DNA of 64,000 bases. It comes from Microbacterium esteraromaticum (GTDB lineage Bacteria > Actinomycetota > Actinomycetes > Actinomycetales > Microbacteriaceae). Positions 17,412-26,587 of this stretch are shown here, piece after piece. The notes under the pieces were generated by a model. It worked only from the letters and a program-made list of their open reading frames with translations. It made no database searches and was not told where the DNA came from. Numbering within the stretch: position 1 is the stretch's first letter; every line of letters begins with the position of its first letter. The position numbers were made by a program, and so were the translations under genes. The DNA is taken from positions 1,240,001 to 1,304,000 of the forward strand of contig NZ_JAEMWU010000001.1 of assembly GCF_017303215.1 (NCBI RefSeq). The letters are read 5' to 3'.

Positions 17412-18914
17412 TCAGTGCATCGTCGGGATGACGAAGCTCGCGCCTTCCTTGAGATCGTGCGAGAGCCAGCGGCTGGTCACTGTCTTGGTCTTCGTGTAGA
17501 AGCGGAAGGCATCGGGGCCGTGCTGGTTCAGATCCCCGAATCCGGACTTCTTCCAGCCGCCGAACGTGTGATAGGCGATCGGTACCGGGATCGGCACGTT
17601 CACGCCCACCATGCCGACGTTCACGCGCGCAGCGAAGTCGCGAGCCGCGTCGCCGTCGCGGGTGAAGATCGATACGCCGTTGCCGTACTCGTGATCGGTG
17701 GCCATTGCGAGTGCCTGCTCGAAGTCGTCGGCGCGGGCGATGAACAGCACCGGGCCGAACACCTCTTCCTTGTACACCGTCATGTCGGTGGTGACGTGGT
17801 CGAACAGGGTCGGGCCGAGATAGAAGCCCGATTCGTAGCCCTCGACGGTGTACCCGCGGCCGTCGGCGAGCAGCTGAGCCCCCTCGTCGATGCCCTTCTG
17901 GATGTATCCCTCGACGCGGGCGAGCGCGTCGGCCGAGACCAGCGGGCCGTAGTCCACTCCTTCGGCGAGTGCGGGGCCGACGCGCAGTGCTACGACGCGC
18001 TCGGCGAGCTTGACGGCAAGGGCATCCGCGGTCTGACGGCCCACCGGGACGGCGACCGAGATCGCCATGCAGCGCTCACCGGCCGAGCCGTAGCCGGCGC
18101 CGATCAGGGCGTCGGCGGCCTGGTCGAGATCGGCATCCGGCATGATGATCATGTGGTTCTTCGCACCGCCGAAGCACTGCGCCCGCTTGCCGTTCTGTGC
18201 GGCCGTCTCGTAGATGTACTGCGCGATGGGGGTCGAGCCGACGAAGCCCACCGCGTGCACACGGTCGTCGTGCAGGATCGCGTCGACGGATTCCTTGTCG
18301 CCGTTGACGACGTTCAGCACACCGGCAGGCAGGCCCGCCTCGAGGAACAGCTCCGCGATGCGCAGCGGGACCGAGGGGTCGCGCTCGCTGGGCTTGAGGA
18401 TGAACGCGTTGCCCGCGGCGATCGCCGGGCCGATCTTCCACAGCGGGATCATGGCGGGGAAGTTGAACGGGGTGATGCCCGCCACGACGCCGAGCGGCTG
18501 ACGCATCGAGTAGACATCGATGCCGGTGCCCGCGCCCGTGGAGTATTCGCCCTTGAGCAGGTGGGGTGCGCCTGCGGCGAACTCGATGACCTCGACCCCG
18601 CGCTGGATGTCGCCCAGCGAGTCCTCGTAGGTCTTGCCGTGCTCGCGGGACAGCGTCTTGGCCAGCTCCGGGGCCGCCTCTGCGATCAGTTCGAGGAACT
18701 TCAGCAGCACCCGTGCCCGCTTCTGCGGGTTCGTCGCACCCCACGCGATCTGCGCTTCTTCGGCGTTCGCGATGGCTGCCTGCACCTCGGCCGCGGTGGC
18801 GAGCGGCACGCGCGCCTGCACCTCGCCGGTGGACGGGTCGTACACGTCGCTGAAACGACCGGAGGTGCCGGCGACGTGCTCGCCGCCGATGAAGTGGGTG
18901 AGTTCACGGGTCAT
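17412..18914 (-). CDS. mmsA: Methylmalonate/malonate semialdehyde dehydrogenase (CoA-acylating)
   Basis: Converts methylmalonate semialdehyde to propionyl-CoA; family members also turn malonate semialdehyde from beta-alanine into acetyl-CoA. The 500 residues show TPFNFPAMIPLWKIGPA, GSTPIAQYIYETAA, the MMSDH hallmark FGGAKNHMIIMPDADLDQA, and the catalytic Cys in GYGSAGERCMAIS. The ATG at 18914 has GGAAGGA nine bases upstream; the longer reading frame before it lacks an RBS. It is the first gene of the valine-branch operon, with an AT-rich promoter region and an ACTATATAGT palindrome upstream. Confidence 0.95.
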   Translation of the reverse strand: MTRELTHFIGGEHVAGTSGRFSDVYDPSTGEVQARVPLATAAEVQAAIANAEEAQIAWGATNPQKRARVLLKFLELIAEAAPELAKTLSREHGKTYEDSLGDIQRGVEVIEFAAGAPHLLKGEYSTGAGTGIDVYSMRQPLGVVAGITPFNFPAMIPLWKIGPAIAAGNAFILKPSERDPSVPLRIAELFLEAGLPAGVLNVVNGDKESVDAILHDDRVHAVGFVGSTPIAQYIYETAAQNGKRAQCFGGAKNHMIIMPDADLDQAADALIGAGYGSAGERCMAISVAVPVGRQTADALAVKLAERVVALRVGPALAEGVDYGPLVSADALARVEGYIQKGIDEGAQLLADGRGYTVEGYESGFYLGPTLFDHVTTDMTVYKEEVFGPVLFIARADDFEQALAMATDHEYGNGVSIFTRDGDAARDFAARVNVGMVGVNVPIPVPIAYHTFGGWKKSGFGDLNQHGPDAFRFYTKTKTVTSRWLSHDLKEGASFVIPTMH

Positions 18915-18991
18915 TGTGAAGCGTCCTTCCGTGATGCGGCATCGCATCGATTGCTTAGCGCCATTTGCGCGCCATTTGCCTAGTGCCCCCA

Positions 18992-19001
18992 ACTATATAG
19001 T
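18992..19001. promoter_or_regulatory. ACTATATAGT palindrome in the mmsA promoter region
   Basis: A perfect ten-base palindrome in an AT-rich island, 77 bases upstream of mmsA. On the minus strand TATATAGT resembles a -10 box. It is a candidate operator for the GntR protein encoded immediately upstream. Confidence 0.4.
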
Positions 19002-19078
19002 AGGAAGTCAAAGTAAAAGAACCCCTTCGGACTTCGCGCCGCGGCGGCACCGCTCACAGGCGCGGGCACGCCGAACAG

Positions 19079-19094
19079 CCCCCTCGTGAGGGGG
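19079..19094. terminator. Short GC hairpin after the GntR gene
   Basis: CCCCCTC-GT-GAGGGGG lies 15 bases past the stop of the minus-strand GntR gene. There is no U-tract, so termination is only possible, not certain. Confidence 0.35.
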
Positions 19095-19109
19095 TGGGTC
19101 ACGTGCCGG

Positions 19110-19787
19110 TCAGTCGGTGGTGCGCCGGTCGGCTTCTGCGCGCAGCTCGGTGATGGTTCGATCGATGTGCGTGCGCGCCATCTGCTCGGCCCGCTCGGCG
19201 TCACCCGCCTCGATGGCGTCGACGATCTCGACGTGCTCCTGGATGGCCTGCACCGCGTTGCGCGGGCCGGTGTGCGCGATCGGGGCGAAGACCTGCCCGG
19301 TCATGCGCAGGATCGGACTCTGTGCGATGACGAACTGGTTGCCGGTCATCACCATGATCATCTCGTGGAAGTCGACGTTCAGCTTCGTGTACGCACGTGC
19401 GTCCCACGGCGTGACCGTGGCGCGCTGGGCATCGATGAGTCGGCGCAGACTCCGCACATCCGAGGCGGTGGCCTCGGTCGCGGTCAGACGTGCGGCGAGG
19501 GCATCCACCGCACCGCGCAGTTCGTACGCGTCGATGAGGGTGGCCGCATCGCCGCTGACGATGCGCATGCCCCGACCCGATTCGTGCGTGACGAGTCCCT
19601 CCTGTTCGAGACGCCGTAGCGCTTCGCGCAGCGGGGTGCGGCTGACGTTCAACTCGGCCGCCAGATGTTCCTGGCGGAGCCAGGCCCCGGTCGGATAGTG
19701 ATGCGAGTAGATGCGCTCGCGGATCACCGCCGCGATCTCGTCGACCAGCGGAACGGCTCGCGCCACCGTCGTCGGCACCTCGCCCAT
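19110..19787 (-). CDS. GntR family regulator, FadR (FCD) subfamily
   Basis: A 225-residue repressor-type protein. The N-terminal winged helix contains AELNVSRTPLREALRRLEQ, and the helical FCD domain includes the metal/ligand residues of DFHEMIMVMTGN and the late EHVEIVDAIEAGD. The start at 19787 has AAAGGACG upstream; a ten-residue longer form is possible. It lies between the valine-branch operon and the end of the amidase/ABC operon, both on the same strand, so it could control either. Effectors of this family are usually organic acids or acyl-CoAs. Confidence 0.88.
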   Translation of the reverse strand: MGEVPTTVARAVPLVDEIAAVIRERIYSHHYPTGAWLRQEHLAAELNVSRTPLREALRRLEQEGLVTHESGRGMRIVSGDAATLIDAYELRGAVDALAARLTATEATASDVRSLRRLIDAQRATVTPWDARAYTKLNVDFHEMIMVMTGNQFVIAQSPILRMTGQVFAPIAHTGPRNAVQAIQEHVEIVDAIEAGDAERAEQMARTHIDRTITELRAEADRRTTD

Positions 19788-19892
19788 GCTGCGTCCTTTC
19801 GCCGTCGTCGTGGTCACGTGTGTGAGGAAGGCCCCGTCACGACCATCGGCTTGATGATAGTGCGTCGTGCCCGGACCGCCCCCGAGGCGGCA

Positions 19893-21284
19893 TCAGGCGA
19901 TCAGCGACCAATCCGGGGTTGCGTCTGCGCGAACGCTCTCGTACCAGGCGCAGGCAGCCAGCACGAGATCGTCCGATCCGATGCGCCCGGCGACCTGGAG
20001 CCCGATGGTGCGGCCGTCGGCGGTGAACCCGCAGTTGATGCTGGCCGCAGGCTGGCCCGACATGTTGTACGGCATCGTGAACGAGATGTGCGCCATCGGA
20101 CGGTCGGGATCGTTCACCGGCATGGGGTCTTCGGCCGGGAACGCCGCCATGGGAGCGACGGGGGAGAGCACGAGGTCGAAGGGCGCGGTCGCCGCGCGGG
20201 TGGCCTGCTGGATCTGGCCGAATCTGCCGTAGTTCACCAGAGTCTGCGCGCCGTCGTACGCGGCACCCGCCCCGCACCAGCGAGCGATGTAGGGCAGCAC
20301 GAGCGATCTGCCTTCATCATCGAGCGCGCTGTAGTCCACCCACGAGCGCGTGCGCCAGAAGGCGTCGACACCCGCCAGCTGCTCGGCCGTCATGAACGGC
20401 GCCAAGGGAACGACCGTGGCGCCGGCCGCCGCGAACAGATCCGCGGCCGCCTGCACCGCCGACAGCACCTCCGCGTCGACGTCGGCGCCCGACCCGGCAT
20501 CCAACTGGACGGCGATGCGCAGTCCGGCGACGTCGGGAAGGGTCTTGGACCAGTCCATCTGCGGGTACGGGCGAGCGGTGTAATCGCGTTCGTCTGGACG
20601 GGCGATCACGCTCATGAGCGCCTGCGCGTCCGCGACAGTGCGCGTGAGCGGGCCGGCGGCCCGCCCCAGGTACGGTGCGTGCAACGGCACGAGGCCGTCG
20701 CTGGGCTTGAGAGTGGCCAGTCCAGACCACGTACCGGGAAGACGAATCGATCCGCCGATGTCGGTGCCGACGTGCAACGGCCCATAGCCGGCCGCGGCTG
20801 CGGCGCTGCTGCCCGCACTCGACCCACCGGTGGTCAGCGCCGGGTTCCAGGCGTTGCGGGAGATGCCGTGCAGCGACGAGACCCCCGACGAGAGCATGCC
20901 CCAGTCAGGCATGGTCGTCGACCCCAGGATCACGAGCCCGGACTCGAGCAGCCGGTCGGTGATGGGGGCGTTCTGGGGTGCTGCCGGAGGATTCGGAATG
21001 GCCGTACCGGACGGCAACGGCTTTCCGGCGCGGGGGATGTTCTCCTTCACCGTGGCGGGCACGCCATCGAACGCGGAGAGCTGCGTGCCCGTTGCCCAGC
21101 GCTGGGCGGACGCCTCGGCATCGGCGCGCACCTGGCCCGGGTCGTGCAGATAGAAGGCGTTGAGCACCGGCTCCCGGTCGGCGATTCTGGCCAGCACCGC
21201 CTCGGCCACCTCCCGGGGATCCAGCCCGTCGGCGTAACCGGCCGCCAGTTCATGGGCGGACATCTCGTGCAGGCTGCGCGACAT
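19893..21284 (-). CDS. Amidase signature family hydrolase
   Basis: Serine amidase of 463 residues using the Ser-cisSer-Lys triad. The Lys is in VPATVKENIP, and the glycine/serine signature TTGGSSAGSSAAAAAG with GTDIGGSIRLPGTWSGL carries the cis-Ser and nucleophile Ser. The ATG at 21284 has AGGAGGAG six bases upstream. It is the last gene of the ALDH-SDR-GntR-ABC importer operon, so it probably hydrolyses the imported compound or an intermediate. The family covers many amides and carbamates. Pantothenate is my proposed substrate because the other operon products fit pantoate breakdown; this is inference. Confidence 0.85.
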   Translation of the reverse strand: MSRSLHEMSAHELAAGYADGLDPREVAEAVLARIADREPVLNAFYLHDPGQVRADAEASAQRWATGTQLSAFDGVPATVKENIPRAGKPLPSGTAIPNPPAAPQNAPITDRLLESGLVILGSTTMPDWGMLSSGVSSLHGISRNAWNPALTTGGSSAGSSAAAAAGYGPLHVGTDIGGSIRLPGTWSGLATLKPSDGLVPLHAPYLGRAAGPLTRTVADAQALMSVIARPDERDYTARPYPQMDWSKTLPDVAGLRIAVQLDAGSGADVDAEVLSAVQAAADLFAAAGATVVPLAPFMTAEQLAGVDAFWRTRSWVDYSALDDEGRSLVLPYIARWCGAGAAYDGAQTLVNYGRFGQIQQATRAATAPFDLVLSPVAPMAAFPAEDPMPVNDPDRPMAHISFTMPYNMSGQPAASINCGFTADGRTIGLQVAGRIGSDDLVLAACAWYESVRADATPDWSLIA

Positions 21285-21313
21285 GGTGACTCCTCCTTCT
21301 GCGCTGCGCGACA

Positions 21314-23089
21314 TCATGCCGTGACCTCGGCGGCCAGGTGCTTGGTGCGGATCTCGGAGCGCAGGTTCATCGAGCTCGCGATGAGCTTCGCGGTGTACGG
21401 GTGCTGCGGATCGGTGTAGACGCTCTCGGTCTCGCCCGCTTCGACGATCACGCCCGACTGCATCACCACGACCTTGTCGCACAGATGGCGTACGACGGCC
21501 AGATCGTGCGAGACGAACACCAGCGTGAGCTGGTAGGCGTCGACCAGATCGGCGAGCAGGTTCAGCACCTGTGCGCGCACCGACACGTCGAGGGCCGATA
21601 CCGGTTCGTCGGCGACGAGGACGCGGGGCCTGCAGATCAATGCCCGTGCGATCGAGATGCGCTGTCGCTGCCCTCCCGAGAACTGATGCGGATAGCGATC
21701 CAGCGCGTCGGCGCTCAGACCGACCGCCTGCAGCATCTCGGCGGCCATCTCCCGACGCCGTGCCGGCGTCTCGTCGCGTCCGGGAACCAGCAGTGGCTCC
21801 GTGATGATGTCGACGACCCGCATCCGCGGATTCAACGACCCCATCGGATCCTGGAAGACGATCTGCAACTGCTGTCGCAGCTGCACCAGGTCGGATTCCC
21901 GTGCGCCGGCGACCTCGTTGCCGCTGACGACGACCGAGCCTGACGTCGGCTGGTCGAGCCCCGCGAGGATCCGCAGCAGGGTGGACTTGCCGGATCCGGA
22001 TTCACCGACCACACCGAGGCGCTCGCCCGGCATCACCCGGAAGTTGGCGTCTTGGAGCGCCTTGACCGTCACCGGCTTGCCGCGAAGGGACGAGCGTCCG
22101 CGCGTGTAGTGACGCGTGAGGTCCTTAACCTCGATGACGGGGGCATCGTCGGTCTCCGCCTCCGACTCGGTGGCCTGCGGCGTGGGCGCATCCGCCGGGG
22201 CGGGCGCGCTGGCGGTCGGAGCCTCGGGTGCGTCATCAAGCGTGGGCGGGACGTACGACGCGGCGGATGCGACCGTGAACAGGCGCCCGTCGCTGTCGGT
22301 GGCCTCCAGATCGCTCGCGGCCAGCAGCCCCCGGGTGTAGGGATGCTGGGGGCGGGTGAAGATGTCTTCGGTGCGCCCCTGCTCGACGACGCGACCGTTG
22401 TTCATGACGAGCACGCGGGTGCACATGTTGGCGACCACGGCCAGATCGTGCGTGATGAACAGCAGCCCGGTGCCACGTTCCACGACCGACTCGAGGACGA
22501 GGTCGAGCACCTGACGCTGGACGGTGACATCCAACGCGGTCGTGGGCTCGTCGGCCAGCAGCAACCCCGGGTCATTGGCCAGTGCCATCGCCAACATCAC
22601 GCGTTGACGTTGGCCACCCGACAGCTGATGAGGGTAAGCGCGCGCGGCTTCGGCGGGATCGGGCAGCTTCACCGACGCCAGCATCTCGATCGCCTTCGCG
22701 TTCGCCGCGCGCCGCGACGGGACGGTCTTGTGCTGGAGCATGACCTCGGCGACCTGCGCACCGGCGCGCATCAGGGGGTTCAGCGCCGTGAGCGGCTCCT
22801 GGAACACCATGCCGATGTCGCGTCCGCGGATGCGGCGCATGACAGCATCCGATGCGGTGACGAAATTGGCGTCGTGCCCCGCCATGCGCACGTTCCCGGT
22901 GGCGTGCAGGCCATCCGGAAGCAGGCCCATCAGGCTCGCCGTCGTCAGGGACTTGCCCGACCCGGACTCGCCGATCAGACCGATCCGTTCGCCGCGCGCG
23001 AGCGAGAAGTTCACGTCGGTCACCAGCGGCGCATCGCCGGTGAACACCGACAGGCCTTCGACCGAGAGGAGGTTTTCGTTGGCGGTCAT
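21314..23089 (-). CDS. Dipeptide-type ABC importer, fused double ATPase subunit
   Basis: A 591-residue protein containing both nucleotide-binding domains of a DppD/DppF-type transporter. The first domain has [30 protein letters not shown] and LLADEPTTALD. The second has GESGSGKSTLLRIL, QFSGGQRQRISIARAL and VLVADEPVSALD. An Ala/Pro/Thr/Glu-rich linker lies between them (about residues 265-320). Both sites look catalytically intact. The ATG overlaps the upstream permease stop. A longer in-frame extension on this strand is the shadow of the permease gene. Confidence 0.92.
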   Translation of the reverse strand: MTANENLLSVEGLSVFTGDAPLVTDVNFSLARGERIGLIGESGSGKSLTTASLMGLLPDGLHATGNVRMAGHDANFVTASDAVMRRIRGRDIGMVFQEPLTALNPLMRAGAQVAEVMLQHKTVPSRRAANAKAIEMLASVKLPDPAEAARAYPHQLSGGQRQRVMLAMALANDPGLLLADEPTTALDVTVQRQVLDLVLESVVERGTGLLFITHDLAVVANMCTRVLVMNNGRVVEQGRTEDIFTRPQHPYTRGLLAASDLEATDSDGRLFTVASAASYVPPTLDDAPEAPTASAPAPADAPTPQATESEAETDDAPVIEVKDLTRHYTRGRSSLRGKPVTVKALQDANFRVMPGERLGVVGESGSGKSTLLRILAGLDQPTSGSVVVSGNEVAGARESDLVQLRQQLQIVFQDPMGSLNPRMRVVDIITEPLLVPGRDETPARRREMAAEMLQAVGLSADALDRYPHQFSGGQRQRISIARALICRPRVLVADEPVSALDVSVRAQVLNLLADLVDAYQLTLVFVSHDLAVVRHLCDKVVVMQSGVIVEAGETESVYTDPQHPYTAKLIASSMNLRSEIRTKHLAAEVTA

Positions 23090-23946
23090 GAACGCTCTCC
23101 GTTCAGCTTCGGGTCGAAGCGGTCCCGCAGGCCGTCTCCAAGCATGTTGAACCCCATCACGGCGATGGCGATGGCGATGCCGGGCCAGACAGCCAGCATC
23201 GGGTTGATCCAGAGGTACTGCTGTGACTCCTGCAGCATCCGTCCCCACGACGCCGTCGGCGGCTGCGTGCCCAGGCCCAGGAACGACAGGGCTGCTTCGG
23301 CGAGAACGGCCAGGGCGAAGGTCACCGAGCACTGCACGACGACCATGCCGGCGATGTTCGGCAGGACGTGCCGGATCGCGACGCGGATGCCCGGCTGCGA
23401 GGACGCCCGGGCGGCGAGCACGTACTCCGTGCTCATGACCTGCAGGGTGCCCGAGCGGGCGACGCGGGCGAATCCCGGGATCGAGGCGATGCCGATCGCG
23501 ACCATCGCCGACCCCGTGCCAGGGCCGTAGACCGCGGCGAACATGATCGCCAGCAGCAGCGCGGGGAACGCCAGCAGGATATCGGCGAAGCGCATCGTGA
23601 CCTCTTCGGTCGCGCCACGGCGCATGCCGGCGAGGATGCCGAGCGGCGTGCCGATGAGCAGGGCGATTCCCACAGCCACCAGGCCGACGAGCAGGGTGAT
23701 GCGAGCGCCGTAGAGAATGTTCGAGAACACGTCGCGGCCCAGGCGATCGGTGCCCATCGGATGGGTCAGGCTCGACCCCTGGTGGGCGTTGTCGAGGAAC
23801 TGCTGGTACGGGTCGAATGGCGTCCAGATGAAGGAGATCACCGCGGCGGCCACGACGAGCGCCACCAGGATCGAGCCGACGAGCATACTCGTGTTGCGGC
23901 GTCGGGAAGGCTTCACGGACACGCCCGCGATCGACGTGGTGGTCAT
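23086..23946 (-). CDS. Dipeptide-type ABC importer permease (DppC-like)
   Basis: A 286-residue inner-membrane subunit with about six helices. It has the N-terminal OppC-like region and the domain-coupling EAA loop around EAALSFLGLGTQPPTASWG. The motif HPMGTDRLGRDVFS is typical of DppC. Its start overlaps the DppB-like stop, and its stop overlaps the ATPase start, so the three subunits are translationally coupled. Confidence 0.92.
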   Translation of the reverse strand: MTTTSIAGVSVKPSRRRNTSMLVGSILVALVVAAAVISFIWTPFDPYQQFLDNAHQGSSLTHPMGTDRLGRDVFSNILYGARITLLVGLVAVGIALLIGTPLGILAGMRRGATEEVTMRFADILLAFPALLLAIMFAAVYGPGTGSAMVAIGIASIPGFARVARSGTLQVMSTEYVLAARASSQPGIRVAIRHVLPNIAGMVVVQCSVTFALAVLAEAALSFLGLGTQPPTASWGRMLQESQQYLWINPMLAVWPGIAIAIAVMGFNMLGDGLRDRFDPKLNGERS

Positions 23947-24905
23947 GCTCTGCTCCCTCGTGCGGAGTTGCGGATGCGCGGATCGACGACCGTGTAGAGC
24001 ACATCGACCATCAGATTGACGAACAGGGTGATGCCGACGAGCACCATCACCACGGACTGCACGGTCAGCATGTCGCGGTTGCCGACCGCATCCAGCAGCA
24101 TCGACCCGAGGCCCGGGATGACGAAGACGCGCTCGATGACGACGGCGCCGATGATCAGCGCCGCGAGCTGGATGGAGGTGACCGTGATCACCGGGATCGC
24201 GGCATTGCGCAACCCGTGCTTGAGCAATGCGCCCAGGGGCGAGAGGCCCTTCGCCCGGGCCGTGCGCAGGTAGTCCTCGCTCATCACCTCGAGAACCGCC
24301 GAGCGCACGTAGCGCGTCAGGATGGCCGCCTGCACCGACGCCAGCGCGACAACCGGAAGCGTCACTCGCGAGAGGAAGTCGGCGAAGTCCATGCCCGGCG
24401 GCGTCCAGCCGCTGGCCGGGAACCAGCCGAGCTGCAACGAGAACACGACCACCAGCAGCAGACCCGCGAGGAACCCGGGGATGGCGATGCCGAGCTGGCT
24501 GATCGCGCTGATCATCGCGCCGGAGACCCGGTTGTGACGCATGGCGGCGAACGTGCCGAACGGGATCGCGATGATCACGGCCAGCAGCATCGCCAGCAGC
24601 ACCAGGATCAGCGACACCTGGAGCTTGTCGAGCACCATCGGGCTGATGTCCTGCTGGGTGAGATGCGACGTGCCGAAGTCACCGAACGGCAGGCCGGATG
24701 CCCAGTCCCAGTACTGCACGATGAGCGGTCGATCCGTGCCGAGCTCAGCGCGCTTGGCTTCGAGCAGCTCCGGGCTCGCGTCGATGCCGAGAACGACCTG
24801 TGCGGGATCGCCGGGGATGAGCCGGAGCACCACGAACACCATGACGCTCGCGGCGATGATGCTGATGATGAACCGGGCGAGGTTGGTCAGAATGCGCATG
24901 ACCAT
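23943..24905 (-). CDS. Dipeptide-type ABC importer permease (DppB-like)
   Basis: A 320-residue integral membrane subunit. RLIPGDPAQVVLG after the first helix, and the C-terminal motif with VIERVFVIPGLGSMLLDAV, are hallmarks of DppB. The ATG at 24905 has GAAGGAGG upstream, favouring it over a longer frame. A strong hairpin separates it from the upstream solute-binding gene, which would let the binding protein be made in excess. Confidence 0.92.
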   Translation of the reverse strand: MVMRILTNLARFIISIIAASVMVFVVLRLIPGDPAQVVLGIDASPELLEAKRAELGTDRPLIVQYWDWASGLPFGDFGTSHLTQQDISPMVLDKLQVSLILVLLAMLLAVIIAIPFGTFAAMRHNRVSGAMISAISQLGIAIPGFLAGLLLVVVFSLQLGWFPASGWTPPGMDFADFLSRVTLPVVALASVQAAILTRYVRSAVLEVMSEDYLRTARAKGLSPLGALLKHGLRNAAIPVITVTSIQLAALIIGAVVIERVFVIPGLGSMLLDAVGNRDMLTVQSVVMVLVGITLFVNLMVDVLYTVVDPRIRNSARGSRA

Positions 24906-24942
24906 GCCGTGGCCTCCTTCGTATGGTTCGTGCGTGCCGGGG

Positions 24943-24973
24943 GAGTGCCGGCCCCGTAGCGGGGCCGGCACTC
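24943..24973. terminator. Intra-operon hairpin between binding protein and permease genes
   Basis: A 13-bp perfect stem GAGTGCCGGCCCC/GGGGCCGGCACTC with loop GTAGC. It probably causes partial termination or stabilises the 3' end of the binding-protein message. Confidence 0.7.
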
Positions 24974-24989
24974 GCAGCCGTGCGGGCGA

Positions 24990-26510
24990 CTAGTTCCAGC
25001 CGATGTCTCCGAGGAACAGGCCCTCGGAGACCGCGTTGGCGGGGATGCCGGTGACCTCGGCCTTGGCGACGACGGTGTTCGGGAAGAGGAAGAGGGTGTT
25101 GGACGCGGCGTCGTCGACGATGGTGCGCACGACCTCCTTCATGCCCGAGATGTAGCCCGCCTCGTCCGCCTGGTCCGCGGCCGCCGCGGCGTCGGCGATC
25201 TTCGAGTTGTCGTAGCCGATGTAGTAGTCGGGGTTGTTGAACATGGTCAGCACGTCGCGCTGCTCGACGGCGAGGATGATCGACATCTGGTAGTCGTGCT
25301 TGGTGAAGACCTCGTCGAGCCAGACCGCGGGGAACTCCGCCGAAGCGATCTTGGCGTCGATGCCGACGTCCTTGAGCTGCGCGACGACGATCTCCGAGAT
25401 CGCGGTCGCATACGGACGGGTCGGGACGGTGAAGGTGATCGAGACGCCCTCCGCGCCGGCTTCCTTGAGCAGTTCCTTGGCCTTCGCCGGGTCGAACGGG
25501 TAGACGCCGTTGAGGTCCTCGTAGTACGGGTCGCTCGGCGGCACCGGGGCGCCGACCAGGGTGCCGTTGCCGTTCCACGCCGCATCCATCACCGCCTGGC
25601 GGTCAATCGCGTGCATCACCGCCTGGCGGACCCGGACGTCGTCGAAGGGGGCGACGCGGTTGTTCATCGACAGTACGATCTCGCCGGTCGACTCGCCGTT
25701 GAGCACCTGGAACTCGGGCTTGCCCTCGAACGCCGACAGCAGTGCGGGTGCCTGCATGTTGTAGATGACGTCGACATCGCCCGACTGCAGTGCGTTCGTC
25801 GTCGCGGTCGCCTCGGCAAAGTACTTCAGCGTCGCGGTGCTCACCTTCGGCGCATCGCCCCAGTAGTCGGCACGGGCGGCCATGTCGATCGCCTCGTTCG
25901 GCTTCCACGACTCGACCGTGAACGGCCCCGTGCCGATGGCCTGATTGGCAAGATCTGCGACGCCGCTCTCATCGAACATCGCACCCACACGCGTGGCCAT
26001 GTCGTACAGCCAGACATTGCTGGGGCGTGAGAGCACCACCTCGACCTCGGTGTCGCTGAGCACGTTCACCGACTCGACGATGTCCATCTTCGTCTTGAGC
26101 CCGGACGTCCAGGCATCCGACTTCACGCGATCGATGCTGAACTTGACGTCTTCGGCGGTGAAGTCCGCGCCGTTCGAGAAGGTCACGCCCGAACGCAGCG
26201 TGAACGTCACCACCGTGCGGTCATCGCTCAGCGACCAGGATTCCGCCAGCAGCGGCTCGAGCTCGCCGTCCTGGTTCACCTGGACGAGCCCCTCGTACAC
26301 GTTGCCCAGGAGCGCCTGGGGGATGGCGGCGCCCGCGGTGGTGGTGAAGTCGAGGTTCGCGGGCGGGCCGGTGAGTGCGACGGTGATCGAGTCAGTGCCG
26401 GCCGGATCGGCGGTGGCACCGCCGGAGCTGCCGGCCGTGCACGACGTCAGAGCGAGTGTGGCGACGGCGAGCGTCGACACCGTGAGGGTCAGGGTACGAG
26501 CACGGGACAT
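24990..26510 (-). CDS. Extracellular solute-binding lipoprotein, SBP_bac_5 (peptide) family
   Basis: A 506-residue lipoprotein that delivers substrate to the adjacent importer. The N-terminus has basic residues, a hydrophobic stretch and a lipobox ending in Cys24 (LALTSC, a slightly atypical -1 Ser). The mature part has the family motifs YEGLVQVNQDGELEPLLAESW and FNNPDYYIGYDN. The ATG at 26510 has GGAG ten bases upstream. The family binds dipeptides, nickel, opines, amides and other compounds, so specificity cannot be read. Its operon with ALDH, SDR and amidase suggests an amide-bonded, peptide-like substrate. Confidence 0.88.
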   Translation of the reverse strand: MSRARTLTLTVSTLAVATLALTSCTAGSSGGATADPAGTDSITVALTGPPANLDFTTTAGAAIPQALLGNVYEGLVQVNQDGELEPLLAESWSLSDDRTVVTFTLRSGVTFSNGADFTAEDVKFSIDRVKSDAWTSGLKTKMDIVESVNVLSDTEVEVVLSRPSNVWLYDMATRVGAMFDESGVADLANQAIGTGPFTVESWKPNEAIDMAARADYWGDAPKVSTATLKYFAEATATTNALQSGDVDVIYNMQAPALLSAFEGKPEFQVLNGESTGEIVLSMNNRVAPFDDVRVRQAVMHAIDRQAVMDAAWNGNGTLVGAPVPPSDPYYEDLNGVYPFDPAKAKELLKEAGAEGVSITFTVPTRPYATAISEIVVAQLKDVGIDAKIASAEFPAVWLDEVFTKHDYQMSIILAVEQRDVLTMFNNPDYYIGYDNSKIADAAAAADQADEAGYISGMKEVVRTIVDDAASNTLFLFPNTVVAKAEVTGIPANAVSEGLFLGDIGWN

Positions 26511-26587
26511 GTGGTGTTCTCCATCTGTATGCGACATTGCAGTGAACGGGTAAAGGTGAAGCGGGCAGCGACGTCAGGGGTGCGTCG